Counted from the stretch's first letter, positions 1 to 9,572 are shown. The stretch is DNA of 41,226 nt from Halomonas sp. (GCA_024636705.1 JAGXGN010000083.1:1-41226); one strand, 5' to 3'. A program made the numbers and translations. Notes: generated by a model from the sequence alone, not told the origin.

Positions 1-325
1 GCACAGCGCCTTCCTCCAGGGTCTCGGTATCGGCCGCCACTTCCTCGTCCGTTGCCGTCAGTCCGGCTTGTGTTTCATCATCGGATGACGCCTCCTCGGT
101 GGCGACCTGATCGGATCCCTGCTCTTCAGCATCCGGGGCAGCATCCGGGGCATCCGCTGAAGGATCCACGCTCGTGGCCGACTCGTCCGCCGGGGCCGTC
201 TCTTGCGACTCCTCTTGTGACTCCCCGGTACCCGGGGTCGGGGTGTCGTCGCCATTGCCACAGGCGGCAAGACCCAATGGCAGCATCAGCACCAGAAGTG
301 CCGATCTCCAGGATAACTTCGGCAT
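1..325 (-). CDS. Acidic lipoprotein, N-terminal part (C-terminus outside window)
   Basis: Reverse strand from 325: MPKLSWRSALLVLMLPLGLAACGNGDDTPTPGTGESQEESQETAPADESATSVDPSADAPDAAPDAEEQGSDQ...; signal peptide with lipobox LAAC then Asp/Glu/Ser-rich stretch; open to window edge, so missing from the ORF track. Confidence 0.75.
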   Translation of the reverse strand, partial: MPKLSWRSALLVLMLPLGLAACGNGDDTPTPGTGESQEESQETAPADESATSVDPSADAPDAAPDAEEQGSDQVATEEASSDDETQAGLTATDEEVAADTETLEEGAV

Positions 326-394
326 TCACTCTCTCCCGTTTTCGTCGAAATATGACGGGCACCACCTTGCCCATCGACCCCTGTGCCGTTCGGC

Positions 395-823
395 TCAGGT
401 GGCGAACAACTGGCCGGCTATGTCACGGAATGCCTTGAATTCGATGGCGTTGCCACTGGGATCACGAAAGAACATGGTGGCCTGCTCACCGGGTTGACCC
501 TCGAAACGGATATGGGGTTCGATCTCGAAGGTGACCCTGGCGGCTGCCAGGCGGTCGGCCAGCGCCTGCCAGTCGTCCATCTCGAGCACCACGCCAAAAT
601 GCGGGACCGGCACACCGTGTCCATCCACCGGGTTGCGATGATTTTCGATTCCCTTCTCACCCAGTGCCGGGTTCAGGTGGCAGACGAACTGGTGGCCCAG
701 GAGGTTGAAGTCGACCCAGCTATCACTGGAACGTCCTTCCGGGCAGCCCAGCACTTCGCCGTAGAAGCGTCGGGCCTCGGCGAGATCGTGGACTTGTACG
801 GCAAGGTGAAAGGGGGTCAGCAT
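395..823 (-). CDS. VOC (glyoxalase/bleomycin resistance) family protein
   Basis: 142 aa; MLTPFHLAVQVHDLAEARRFYGEVLGCPEGRSSDSWVDFNLLGHQ...FFRDPSGNAIEFKAF typical VOC fold motifs. Confidence 0.9.
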   Translation of the reverse strand: MLTPFHLAVQVHDLAEARRFYGEVLGCPEGRSSDSWVDFNLLGHQFVCHLNPALGEKGIENHRNPVDGHGVPVPHFGVVLEMDDWQALADRLAAARVTFEIEPHIRFEGQPGEQATMFFRDPSGNAIEFKAFRDIAGQLFAT

Positions 824-905
824 CGCGAGATTCTCCGGTCAGTCATAAAGAAAAGGCACAAGTGCACTATCTTGAGGGCTTTGAACGGACTTGCCAAGAC
901 AAAGG

Positions 906-2783
906 CTATCGGGTCGGATCCGGTAACGGGCAACCCAGCGTCCAGGCGATGGCACTCAGCAATTCAGCCTCGCGAGGCGCTACCCGACCGTCGTGGGCCG
1001 CACAACACGCCATGGCCGCCAGCAACGGCGCTCGCTCTCGCTCGACCAGGCGTACCAGGCGTTCCATGGCCCAATCCAGGTCGGTCGCACTGGCAGGTTC
1101 GACAACGAAATCCAGGGAGACGCCGAGGCTCCTGGCCACCTGGTCGAAGGCCTCACGGTCATCGGGCTCGTCCCCCTGAGCGGCCAGTACCAGTGTCGAG
1201 AGCATCAAGGAAAGCGGCCCCGTCATGTCCTTGAGATGCCGGTCTCGTCGAGCGCGGCGTGCGCCATCGATCCCCTGGGTCACCAGTCGATGCATGGCCC
1301 ATTGAAGCGCACCGGGCTGCTGTTCCAGGGCCATCAGTCGACGAAGACAGGCACGGAAACGCGACGCCTGGGCCGCCGAGAGCTGACGAAGCACCGGCAG
1401 CGAGAGCTCGATCAGGGGGAGGCGTTGACCGGGAGAGAGTCGTCCCTGGGGCGCCGAAAGACGATCCAGTTCGACGAGCACGCCGGGGAGGGCCTGGTCT
1501 GTCAATGCCTGGCGCTGCCGCTCGCGGCTGGTCGGATCGATCCCCATCAGGATGCCATAGACCAGCGCCCGGGCGGCGAAGGGGTCATGGGCCGCCTCGA
1601 CCAAGGCGTCATCGATCTCGCCGAGTCGTTTGCGCGCCCGGGCAATATCCTCGGCACTGGGCTGACCGACGCTGGCGACCACCGCTGCCCCCAGAACACC
1701 CGCCGCCACGGCACCAGCGGTTTCGGCTCGGCCAGCAGGGGAGGCTGCGGGCTCGGGTGTTCTCGGGGCCCTGGGAGGCGGCAAGCGGCCATCCCAGTCC
1801 GGCAGGACGCGTCGGATGCGGGCATCGAGTGGCGGGTGCGTTGCCGTCAATCGTGCCAGGGAACGAACGCCGGTAGCGAAGTACAGATGACTGAACTCCT
1901 GGGCACGCACGGTGCGCAATCGAGATCCCGGAACGTGCGCCGCCAGGCGCTTCAACGCTTCCCCGATGCCATGCGGGTTGCGGGTATACTGGACGGCGCT
2001 GGCATCGGCGAGGAATTCCCGTTGGCGGCTCACCGCCGCCTTGATCAGGTTCCCGCACAGGGTGCCGGAATAGCCCACCACCATCAGACCCGCCCCCAGC
2101 CCCAGGACAGCCACATGGCCATTGCCGCGGCGCCTGACTCGCCGTCCCGAGACCGAGGAATGAAGCAGCAAGCGGCCGATGAAACCGATCACCAGGATAC
2201 CGTGCAAGAGCGCCACCAGGCGCAGATTGAGACGCATGTCACCATGCAGGATATGGCTGAATTCGTGGGCAATCACCCCTTGCAGTTCGTCACGGCCCAG
2301 GGTCTCGATGGCACCGCGAGTCACACCGATGGCGGCATCATGGTACTCGTACCCGGCGGCGAAGGCATTGATGCCCGGATCTTCCAGGAGATAGACCTCC
2401 GGCACCGGCATCCCCGAGGCAATGGCCATCTCCTCCACCACGTTCAGTAATTGGCGCTCGTCGTGATCCCGGGTGTCGATATTCAGGGGCCTTCCCCCCA
2501 AGGCCTCGGCCACCGCCGACCCACCCGAGCGAAGCTGGAGGTGGCGTGTCAGGCTCCCCAGGACCACTACCAGGATCACCCCCAGGGCAACGCTGCCCAG
2601 GAGTGCCGGATCGAGGGCCCGATCCAAGGGCTGACCCGCGTAGAGGCCACCGTCCAGCAGGACCACGGCCAGGGCAACCACCAAAGAAGCCACGAGGATC
2701 AGCGCCACCACGGCCAGCATCAGCAGGGCGACGAGTCGACCGGACAGCTTCCTGGCCTGGTCCTGGGCCTCGAAGAAATTCAT
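906..2783 (-). CDS. M48 family metallopeptidase with C-terminal TerB-like region
   Basis: 625 aa; N-terminal TM segments, HEFSHILHGD zinc motif; C-terminus LLAAMACCAAHDGRVAPREAELLSAIAWTLGCPLP resembles TerB-like domains. Confidence 0.88.
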   Translation of the reverse strand: MNFFEAQDQARKLSGRLVALLMLAVVALILVASLVVALAVVLLDGGLYAGQPLDRALDPALLGSVALGVILVVVLGSLTRHLQLRSGGSAVAEALGGRPLNIDTRDHDERQLLNVVEEMAIASGMPVPEVYLLEDPGINAFAAGYEYHDAAIGVTRGAIETLGRDELQGVIAHEFSHILHGDMRLNLRLVALLHGILVIGFIGRLLLHSSVSGRRVRRRGNGHVAVLGLGAGLMVVGYSGTLCGNLIKAAVSRQREFLADASAVQYTRNPHGIGEALKRLAAHVPGSRLRTVRAQEFSHLYFATGVRSLARLTATHPPLDARIRRVLPDWDGRLPPPRAPRTPEPAASPAGRAETAGAVAAGVLGAAVVASVGQPSAEDIARARKRLGEIDDALVEAAHDPFAARALVYGILMGIDPTSRERQRQALTDQALPGVLVELDRLSAPQGRLSPGQRLPLIELSLPVLRQLSAAQASRFRACLRRLMALEQQPGALQWAMHRLVTQGIDGARRARRDRHLKDMTGPLSLMLSTLVLAAQGDEPDDREAFDQVARSLGVSLDFVVEPASATDLDWAMERLVRLVERERAPLLAAMACCAAHDGRVAPREAELLSAIAWTLGCPLPDPTR

Positions 2784-2796
2784 GGCATGGCCCCGC

Positions 2797-3393
2797 TTAG
2801 AAGTTCACACGCGGCGCCGCCTGGATCTCGGCGCTGTCCGCAAACTCCAGCAGAGCGGCATCGTCTCGATGCCCCAGCGGGCCGGCGAGCAGTACCGGCG
2901 GGAAGCTCTGCTTGTAGGTATTGTATTGCATCACCGCATCGTTGAAGGCCTGGCGCGCGAAAGCGACCCGGTTCTCGGTGCTGGTGAGGGTCTCGCTGAG
3001 CTGGCGCATGTTCTCGGCAGCCTTGAGGTCGGGATAGGCTTCCATGACCATGTTGAGACGGCCCAGGGCAGACCCCAGCGCACCTTCTGCGCTCGCGAGT
3101 TCCGCCATGGGCCCCGGCTCACCGGGTCTGGCAGCGGCGTCTTTCAGGCCGGCCAGGGCATGGTTTCGTGCCTCGGTTACCGCCTGCAGGGTCTCACGCT
3201 CGTGACTCATGTAGGCCTTGGCCGTCTCCACCAGGTTGGGAATGAGGTCATAGCGACGCTTGAGCTGGACCTCGATCTGAGCGAAGGCATTGGTATAGCG
3301 ATTCTTGAGCGTCACCAGGCGATTGTAGATGGCCACCCCATAGACCAGCAGCAGACCCAGTACCACCAGCAACACGATGGTCGTGATTCCCAT
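2797..3393 (-). CDS. lemA: LemA family protein
   Basis: 198 aa; N-terminal TM then YNRLVTLKNRYTNAFAQIEVQLKRRYDLIPNLVETAKAYMSHE, LemA hallmark. Confidence 0.93.
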   Translation of the reverse strand: MGITTIVLLVVLGLLLVYGVAIYNRLVTLKNRYTNAFAQIEVQLKRRYDLIPNLVETAKAYMSHERETLQAVTEARNHALAGLKDAAARPGEPGPMAELASAEGALGSALGRLNMVMEAYPDLKAAENMRQLSETLTSTENRVAFARQAFNDAVMQYNTYKQSFPPVLLAGPLGHRDDAALLEFADSAEIQAAPRVNF

Positions 3394-3665
3394 TTTCCTA
3401 TCTCCGTACCAGGGATCGTCGTGCGCATTACCGCCATGCGGCAGGACGATACTGATGATATATTAGTCCCGTCTCACTTCGGACGGCACCTTCGCCCTGC
3501 ACTGACGACCTGCACTGATAAATAGGCTAGCAGGATGCCACGCCAGGGTCGTCATCGGAATGTTCGAGAGGATCATCCAGGAAGCCAACATTGGCCGAAC
3601 AATTCAGGAACAATGAGCGATGCCATTCTGATGGAAATAATGACAAGACACGGAGACAAGACGCC

Positions 3666-3740
3666 ATGAAGTTTTCCCTGCAGGTGGGACTGGTGACCAT
3701 GGACGATATCGTTGACACCGTCCTCGACCCGATCGAGTGA
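3666..3740 (+). CDS. Possible 24-aa small ORF (MKFSLQVGLVTMDDIVDTVLDPIE)
   Basis: Short ATG ORF ending 18 nt before the start of the 95-aa ORF, in an intergenic region; GGAG upstream at suboptimal spacing. Confidence 0.2.
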   Translation: MKFSLQVGLVTMDDIVDTVLDPIE

Positions 3741-3758
3741 GGCCCAAGGCGACCTGAC

Positions 3759-4046
3759 ATGTCCGATTTCTTTGCCTCATTCGGCGCCCTGCTGGGCGAA
3801 ATCATCCGCATCATCGTGGATTTCTTCACGGGATTCTTCGGCGACCTCGGGGATTCCGGCAGATCCTTCCTGCGCGGAATGTCCCGGTCACTCGGCATTG
3901 CCCCCTCGCTGATCAACCTGCTGGTCATCGTGCTGGGCCTCTGGATGCTGTGGAAAGCGCTGCGCGCCTTCATGCGCCGGGCCCTGTTCGTCGGCGGAAT
4001 CTGGTTATTGCTGGGAGTGGTCATCCTAAGCTGGCTGATCAATTGA
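3759..4046 (+). CDS. Small hydrophobic membrane protein, unknown function
   Basis: 95 aa; amphipathic/hydrophobic N-terminal segment and two C-terminal hydrophobic helices (LINLLVIVLGLWMLWKAL; ALFVGGIWLLLGVVILSWLIN); ends just before a strong hairpin. Confidence 0.6.
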   Translation: MSDFFASFGALLGEIIRIIVDFFTGFFGDLGDSGRSFLRGMSRSLGIAPSLINLLVIVLGLWMLWKALRAFMRRALFVGGIWLLLGVVILSWLIN

Positions 4047-4056
4047 GCAACCGGCT

Positions 4057-4100
4057 CACCACATGACAGCGCCGCCCGAGGGCGGCGCTGTCATGTGGTG
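4057..4100. terminator. 44-nt near-perfect palindrome, candidate bidirectional terminator between convergent genes
   Basis: CACCACATGACAGCGCCGCCC-ga-GGGCGGCGCTGTCATGTGGTG, 21-bp arms; lies between the 95-aa ORF (+) and pepN (-); no clear U-tract on either side. Confidence 0.6.
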
Positions 4101-4132
4101 CTATCGTATGGCGAGCCCTGGAAGCGGGAGGC

Positions 4133-6766
4133 TCAGGCCAGAGCCTTCTCGACGACCTCATAGACATTCGGCGAGAGCTGCTCGGCACGGATGCGTTCGA
4201 GTTCAGCCTTCATGCGCTCCTGGCGCACCTCATCGAAGCGCTGCCAGCGCGTCAAGGGAGCGACCAGTCGTGCGGCGATCTCGGGATTGAGCCGGTTGAG
4301 CTCGATCACCACATCGGCCAGTACCCTGTAGCCCTCGCCGTCCAGCCGATGGAAATTGACGCGATTCTGGCCGGCAAAGGCACCGATCAGGGCTCGCACC
4401 CTGTTGGGATTCTTCAGCGAGAAGGCGCGATGCTCCATCAGCACCTTCAGACGCTCCAGCACATCCGCCTGGGGACGTGTCACCTGGATACTGAACCACT
4501 GATCCATGACCAGGGGGTCATGGGCCCACTTCTCGGCGAAGGCCCGCAAGGCGGGGTCGGCAAGGTCATCGCGGGAGCTGTGCGTCAGCAGGGTCAGGGC
4601 ATGGCGCACATCGGTCATGTTGTGATCGGCACCGTACTGCTCGCGGGCAAGCTCGGTCCCCGTCTCGTCCTCGATGGCCATCAGGTAGGAGAGCGCCACA
4701 TTCTTCAAGCTGCGTGAGGCGATCTGATCGGGATCCGGGGAATAGGGGGCGTCGAGACGGTTCTGCTCGTAGAGCTGCAGGAACTCGTCTCGCAGCACGC
4801 CGGCCAGGCTCTGCTTGACGAAGGTTCTCGCGGCGTGGATGGCATCCACATCGACCAGCGGCTGTTGCTCCGCAATATACGCCTCGGAGGGCAAGGTCAA
4901 CATCTCGGCGAGAACCGCCTTGTCGTCGCTCGCCTTGCCGAGCAAGCCGCGAAAGGCCTCTACCACCCGGCTATCCATGACCTTCTCCACCCCGTTGCGG
5001 TGGGCGGCGATCAGGTCATCCAGGGCGAGCATTGCCAGGCGTTGACCGGCATCCCAGCGATTGAAGTCGTCGGAGTCATGCTGGAGCAGGAAGGCCAGAT
5101 CCTCGCGGGCATAGGGGAAGCGCAGCTTGACGGGTGCCGAGAAGCCGCGCAGCAGTGAGGGAACGGGGGCTTCGGCCACATCGGTGAAGACGAACGCCTG
5201 CTCCTCCTCGCGCAGATGCAGCACGGTGTCCTTGCCGAGGGAATGGCCATCCAGCGTCAGAGAGAGGTCACGACCGGACTTGGTACCCACCAGCCCCATC
5301 CTCACGGGGATATGCAGGAGCTGTTTCTCCGGTTGGTCGGACGTTGCCGGCGTCCGCTGACGCAGCACCAGTCGATACTCCCCGGTGGCATAAGCGTACT
5401 CGCCGCTGGCGTCGATCTCCGGTGTGCCGGCCTGGGAGTACCAGCGCATGAACTGGTCCAGATCCAGGCCCGACACCTCGGCCATACAGCCGACGAAATC
5501 CTCGATGGTCACCGCCTGACCATCGAATCGCTCGAAGTAGAGGTCGCTGCCGCGCCGGAAATCCTCCCATCCCAGCAGGTTGCGCAACATCCGCACGATC
5601 TCGGCACCCTTCTCGTAGATGGTCAGGGTGTAGAAGTTGGTGATCTCGATGTAGTGATCCGGCCTCACCGGATGGGCGGTGGGACCGGCATCTTCGGCGA
5701 ACTGGGCGGTGCGGAAGAAGGAGACATCCTGAATGCGCTTGACCGGGGCGGAGTTGGTGTCGGCGCTGTAGCACTGATCGCGAAACACCGTGAAGCCCTC
5801 CTTCAGGGAGAGCTGGAACCAGTCACGACAGGTCACCCGGTTGCCCGACCAGTTGTGGAAATACTCGTGGGCGACGATACCCTCGACCCGCTGGAAGGCC
5901 GCATCGGTGGCGGTATTGGGATGCGTCAGCACCGCCGCCGAGTTGAAGATATTGAGCCCCTTGTTCTCCATGGCGCCCATGTTGAAGTCGTTGACCGCTA
6001 CGATCATGAAGAGATCCAGATCGTATTCCCGGCCATAGGTCTGCTCGTCCCATGCCATGGCGCGCTTGAGCGAGGCCATGGCATGGTCGGTCTTGTCGAG
6101 GTTCTCCTCCTCGACCCATAGCTGCAGATCGACCTCACGATCACTCAGGGTCGTGAAGCGGTCCTCGACCTTCTTCAGGTCGCCGGCCACCAGGGCAAAG
6201 AGGTAGCAGGGCTTGGGGTGGGGATCCTCCCAGGTGACGAAGTGGCGGTCGTTGGGCAGTTCTCCCCGCTCCACCGGATTGCCATTGGAGAGCAGCACCG
6301 GCTCGCGCTGACGATCACCGATCACCGTGGTGGCGAATGTCGCCATCACGTCGGGACGATCCGGATAGAAGGTGATGCGCCGGAAACCCTCGGCCTCGCA
6401 CTGGGTACAGTACATGCCACTGGACTGATAGAGGCCGGAAAGCGCGGTGTTGTCGCTGGGGGCGATCTCCACCTCGGTATCGAGCAGGAAGGCCTCCGGC
6501 ACCCGATGCACCCGCAAGCCACTGGAGCTGACCTCGTATTCGTCCTCCCCAAGTGGCTGACCATCGATGGCGATACGCCTCAGTGTCAGCTGCTCGCCAT
6601 CGAGGTCGAGCGAGGCATCGCTCTCGCTATCGGGGTGTCGTTGCAGATGCAGGCGTGATCGTACCCGGGTAGCCGAAGGATCGAGGTCGAAGGTCAATTC
6701 GGTATGCGTCACGCGATAGGCCGGGGGGCGATAATCGCTGAGGTGAATCGACTGGGGTTCGGACAT
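4133..6766 (-). CDS. pepN: Aminopeptidase N (M1 family)
   Basis: GAMENKGLNIFNSAAVL and HEYFHNWSGNRVTCRDWFQLSLKEG motifs; start reassigned to MSEPQSIHLSDYRPPAYRV, preceded by AGGAG. Confidence 0.96.
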   Translation of the reverse strand: MSEPQSIHLSDYRPPAYRVTHTELTFDLDPSATRVRSRLHLQRHPDSESDASLDLDGEQLTLRRIAIDGQPLGEDEYEVSSSGLRVHRVPEAFLLDTEVEIAPSDNTALSGLYQSSGMYCTQCEAEGFRRITFYPDRPDVMATFATTVIGDRQREPVLLSNGNPVERGELPNDRHFVTWEDPHPKPCYLFALVAGDLKKVEDRFTTLSDREVDLQLWVEEENLDKTDHAMASLKRAMAWDEQTYGREYDLDLFMIVAVNDFNMGAMENKGLNIFNSAAVLTHPNTATDAAFQRVEGIVAHEYFHNWSGNRVTCRDWFQLSLKEGFTVFRDQCYSADTNSAPVKRIQDVSFFRTAQFAEDAGPTAHPVRPDHYIEITNFYTLTIYEKGAEIVRMLRNLLGWEDFRRGSDLYFERFDGQAVTIEDFVGCMAEVSGLDLDQFMRWYSQAGTPEIDASGEYAYATGEYRLVLRQRTPATSDQPEKQLLHIPVRMGLVGTKSGRDLSLTLDGHSLGKDTVLHLREEEQAFVFTDVAEAPVPSLLRGFSAPVKLRFPYAREDLAFLLQHDSDDFNRWDAGQRLAMLALDDLIAAHRNGVEKVMDSRVVEAFRGLLGKASDDKAVLAEMLTLPSEAYIAEQQPLVDVDAIHAARTFVKQSLAGVLRDEFLQLYEQNRLDAPYSPDPDQIASRSLKNVALSYLMAIEDETGTELAREQYGADHNMTDVRHALTLLTHSSRDDLADPALRAFAEKWAHDPLVMDQWFSIQVTRPQADVLERLKVLMEHRAFSLKNPNRVRALIGAFAGQNRVNFHRLDGEGYRVLADVVIELNRLNPEIAARLVAPLTRWQRFDEVRQERMKAELERIRAEQLSPNVYEVVEKALA

Positions 6767-6876
6767 TCGGCAAGGCTCCTTTAAGGAATGGCCCCCATTG
6801 TACGGTGCCCTTACCCCTGACCACAAAAACATGCCCCTGCTCGGCCAGTCTGCATTGCCGGATCCTGCCGACGGGC

Positions 6877-7362
6877 TCAGTCGCGGAAGTTGTCGAACTG
6901 CAAGGGCAGATCGGGGCCCGCCTCTCCCTTGAGCAATGCCATGATGGACTGTAGGTCGTCACGCTTCTTGCCGGTGACCCGGACCTTGTCACCCTGGATC
7001 TGGGCCTGGACCTTTTGCTTGCTATCCTTGATGCGCTTGACGATGTCCTTGGCCTCCTGCTGGTCCAGGCCCTGCTTGAGCTTCACCTCCTGGCGGGCAC
7101 GCACCCCGGACAGCACGGGATCCTGCACATCCATGCAACGCGCGTCGATCCCGCGGGCGATCAACTTGTTACGCAGCACATCGAGCATCTGCTTGAGCTG
7201 GAAATCGACATCGGCATCGAGGGACACCGTCTCGCCACTCAGCTCGAAACTGGCGGTGACGCCCTTGAAATCGAAGCGAGACTGGATCTCGCGGTTGGCC
7301 TGATCCACGGCGTTGGTGGCTTCGTGCTTGTCGAACTCGGACACGATATCAAAGGACGGCAT
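6877..7362 (-). CDS. yajQ: YajQ family nucleotide-binding protein
   Basis: 161 aa; [34 protein letters not shown]... Confidence 0.95.
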   Translation of the reverse strand: MPSFDIVSEFDKHEATNAVDQANREIQSRFDFKGVTASFELSGETVSLDADVDFQLKQMLDVLRNKLIARGIDARCMDVQDPVLSGVRARQEVKLKQGLDQQEAKDIVKRIKDSKQKVQAQIQGDKVRVTGKKRDDLQSIMALLKGEAGPDLPLQFDNFRD

Positions 7363-7401
7363 GAATGGCTCCTGGTCGGCGATGAATGTCGCTGGATTCT
7401 A

Positions 7402-7902
7402 TCAGCCTGCTCGCTCCACCGGGGACTCCCCCGCCGCATCGGATACGGGACTGCCGAGTGTCTTGACCATCTGCCAGGCGGCACAGCCATCGCTGTAGTA
7501 CGCCTCGAACCAGCTCTCGAGACGAAAGCCCATGCGTCGATAGAGACTCAGGGCCACCCGGTTGTCGGCTCGCACCTCCAGCCCCAGCCGCTCGACACCG
7601 CGTTCGCCGGCCGCCACTTCCAGCGCCTCCAGCAACTGCCTGCCCAGGCCGGTACCGCGGGCAGTGGGGTGCACACAGAAGGAATAGAGCCGCCCACGAC
7701 GGCTACCAAAGCGGAAAAGCAGGGTACCGTAACCCAGCAGTTGGCCCTCATCGCCCTCGGCGACCAGGGTTTCGGCATTGGCACGATTGAGCAGGTGCCA
7801 TAGCTGGCGACGACTGAAACGCTCGCTGCTGAAGGCCACCTGCTCGAGACGATTGAGGGCGTCCAGGTCGTACCCCGTCGCTTTCCGCAGGGTCACGCTC
7901 AT
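7402..7902 (-). CDS. GNAT family N-acetyltransferase (RimI-like, partner of RimK-like gene)
   Basis: 166 aa; LYSFCVHPTARGTGLGRQLLEALE acetyl-CoA loop, LEVRADNRVALSLYRRMGF. Confidence 0.92.
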   Translation of the reverse strand: MSVTLRKATGYDLDALNRLEQVAFSSERFSRRQLWHLLNRANAETLVAEGDEGQLLGYGTLLFRFGSRRGRLYSFCVHPTARGTGLGRQLLEALEVAAGERGVERLGLEVRADNRVALSLYRRMGFRLESWFEAYYSDGCAAWQMVKTLGSPVSDAAGESPVERAG

Positions 7903-7965
7903 GTGGTAGCTCCCGGAAAAGATGCCGTGATGATTAGCATGGCAATAGTAGGCGACAGTGGGCAG

Positions 7966-7971
7966 TATAAT
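7966..7971 (+). promoter_or_regulatory. Candidate -10 element upstream of the RimK-like gene
   Basis: Exact TATAAT in a locally AT-rich patch between the divergent genes; no convincing -35 at 17 nt. Confidence 0.3.
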
Positions 7972-8075
7972 GAAATCTTTTCACACAAGTCAGGCCTTGC
8001 CGGCGAACCGCCTCACCGCCATGCTGATGTCCTCCCGGCCATCGTCGCCGCCCCTCCCGCCCTGCAGGATTTTCC

Positions 8076-9572
8076 ATGTGCCCCTTGCGCATCGTCGTCG
8101 ACCGTCTGGATGACTGGCAGCCCTACTACCCCACCGACGATCTCATCAGTGCCGACGACTTCCTGTCACGAGACCCCTTTCAACGCGGCCTCGGCGACCA
8201 GGACCCTGCCACCCATGTGATCAACCTGTGCGGCGAGCTCGACTACCTCGGCACCGGCTACTACGTCTCCCTGCTCGCCCAGGCCCGTGGCCAGAGGGTG
8301 CTGCCGACGGTGGAAACCCTCAATGAATTGTCGCGCAAGGCATTGATCGACCTACAACTCGACACCCTGGGTCCGCTACTCGGCGAACTGTCGCGACAGG
8401 GCTCGTTGAGCGGAAACAGCCTGACCCTGAGGGTCCTGTTCGGTGAATGCCGCGAACCGGCCCTTGCCCGCCTCGCCCGGAAATTGTTCGAGCGCCTGCC
8501 CTCCCCGCTCCTCGAGGCTCGGCTGGTGCGCCGACATGATCTCTGGCAACTGGCAAGACTCAGACCGCTTCGACTCCGCGAACTCACCGCACAGGAGCAG
8601 GCGTTGTTCGCCACGGCGCTCAACCGTCACTCGCGAAAGGTCTGGCGCACGCCCAAGGCCCGCCGCCGCTACCGCTTCGATCTGGCCATCCTGGTCGACC
8701 CGGGCGAAGCCCTGCCTCCCAGCAATCGCAGCGCCCTCAAGGCCTTCATCAGGGCCGGAAGGCGACTGGGCATCGATGTATCACTGATCACCAAACGCGA
8801 TGCCGGGCGCCTCGCCGAATTCGATGGCCTCTTCATCCGTGAAACCACCGCCCTGGACCATCATACCTATCGCATGGCCAGGCGAGCGGAGCACGAGGGG
8901 TTGGTGGTGATCGACCATCCCCGGGATATCCTGCGCTGCACCAACAAGGTCTATCTCCATGCCCTGCTGCGCGCACGCGGCGTCCCGGCCCCCGAAGGCG
9001 CCCTGCTGAGACGCGGCGATCGACGCGAACTGGAAGCGCAGATCGAGGGCCTGGACTTCCCACTGGTCCTCAAGATTCCCGATGGCGCCTTTTCCCGTGG
9101 CGTAGTCAAGATCGAATCCTTGACCCAGCTCAAGCAGGCCTCCCGGCAGTTGTTCGAGGATTCTGCCCTGCTGTTGCTCCAGGAATGGATGCCCACGGAA
9201 TACGACTGGCGAATCGGCATCCTCGATGGCCAGGTGCTGTTCGCCAGCCGCTACTACATGGCCCGCGGCCACTGGCAGATCTATGACCATTCCGGCGCCA
9301 GGACCAAGAGTGGCGGGTTCAGCACCCATGACCCCGCCGAGGTGCCCGCCCCCGTGATCAAGACCGCCCTCAAGGCCACCCGTCTGATCGGCGATGGCCT
9401 CTATGGTGTCGACCTCAAGCAGAGCGGGGAGCGGGTCGTGGTGATCGAGGTCAACGACAATCCCAATATCGATGCAGGCGTCGAGGATGCCCTTCTCGGG
9501 CGGCGACTCTTCGATCGCATCATGGCGGTCTTCCTGACCCGAATGGAAGCACGCGTGCGCGAAATACCCTGA
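8076..9572 (+). CDS. RimK-like ATP-grasp ligase with RLAN-type N-terminal domain
   Basis: 498 aa; N-terminus IVVDRLDDWQPYYPTDDLISADDFLSRDPFQ; C-terminal ATP-grasp FPLVLKIPDGAFSRGVVKIES...GVDLKQSGERVVVIEVNDNPNIDAGVED. Confidence 0.92.
   Translation: MCPLRIVVDRLDDWQPYYPTDDLISADDFLSRDPFQRGLGDQDPATHVINLCGELDYLGTGYYVSLLAQARGQRVLPTVETLNELSRKALIDLQLDTLGPLLGELSRQGSLSGNSLTLRVLFGECREPALARLARKLFERLPSPLLEARLVRRHDLWQLARLRPLRLRELTAQEQALFATALNRHSRKVWRTPKARRRYRFDLAILVDPGEALPPSNRSALKAFIRAGRRLGIDVSLITKRDAGRLAEFDGLFIRETTALDHHTYRMARRAEHEGLVVIDHPRDILRCTNKVYLHALLRARGVPAPEGALLRRGDRRELEAQIEGLDFPLVLKIPDGAFSRGVVKIESLTQLKQASRQLFEDSALLLLQEWMPTEYDWRIGILDGQVLFASRYYMARGHWQIYDHSGARTKSGGFSTHDPAEVPAPVIKTALKATRLIGDGLYGVDLKQSGERVVVIEVNDNPNIDAGVEDALLGRRLFDRIMAVFLTRMEARVREIP

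Noticed and set aside
993-2450. 485-aa plus-strand ORF opposite the M48 peptidase
   Set aside because: GC-rich shadow ORF antisense to a well-supported gene; low-complexity His/Gly/Arg-rich translation with no recognisable domain.
3527-4042. 171-aa minus-strand ORF in the lemA-pepN gap
   Set aside because: Arg/Ser/Met/Pro-rich translation antisense to the more plausible hydrophobic 95-aa ORF.
5216-6121. 301-aa plus-strand ORF inside pepN
   Set aside because: Antisense shadow of a conserved aminopeptidase; no domain support.
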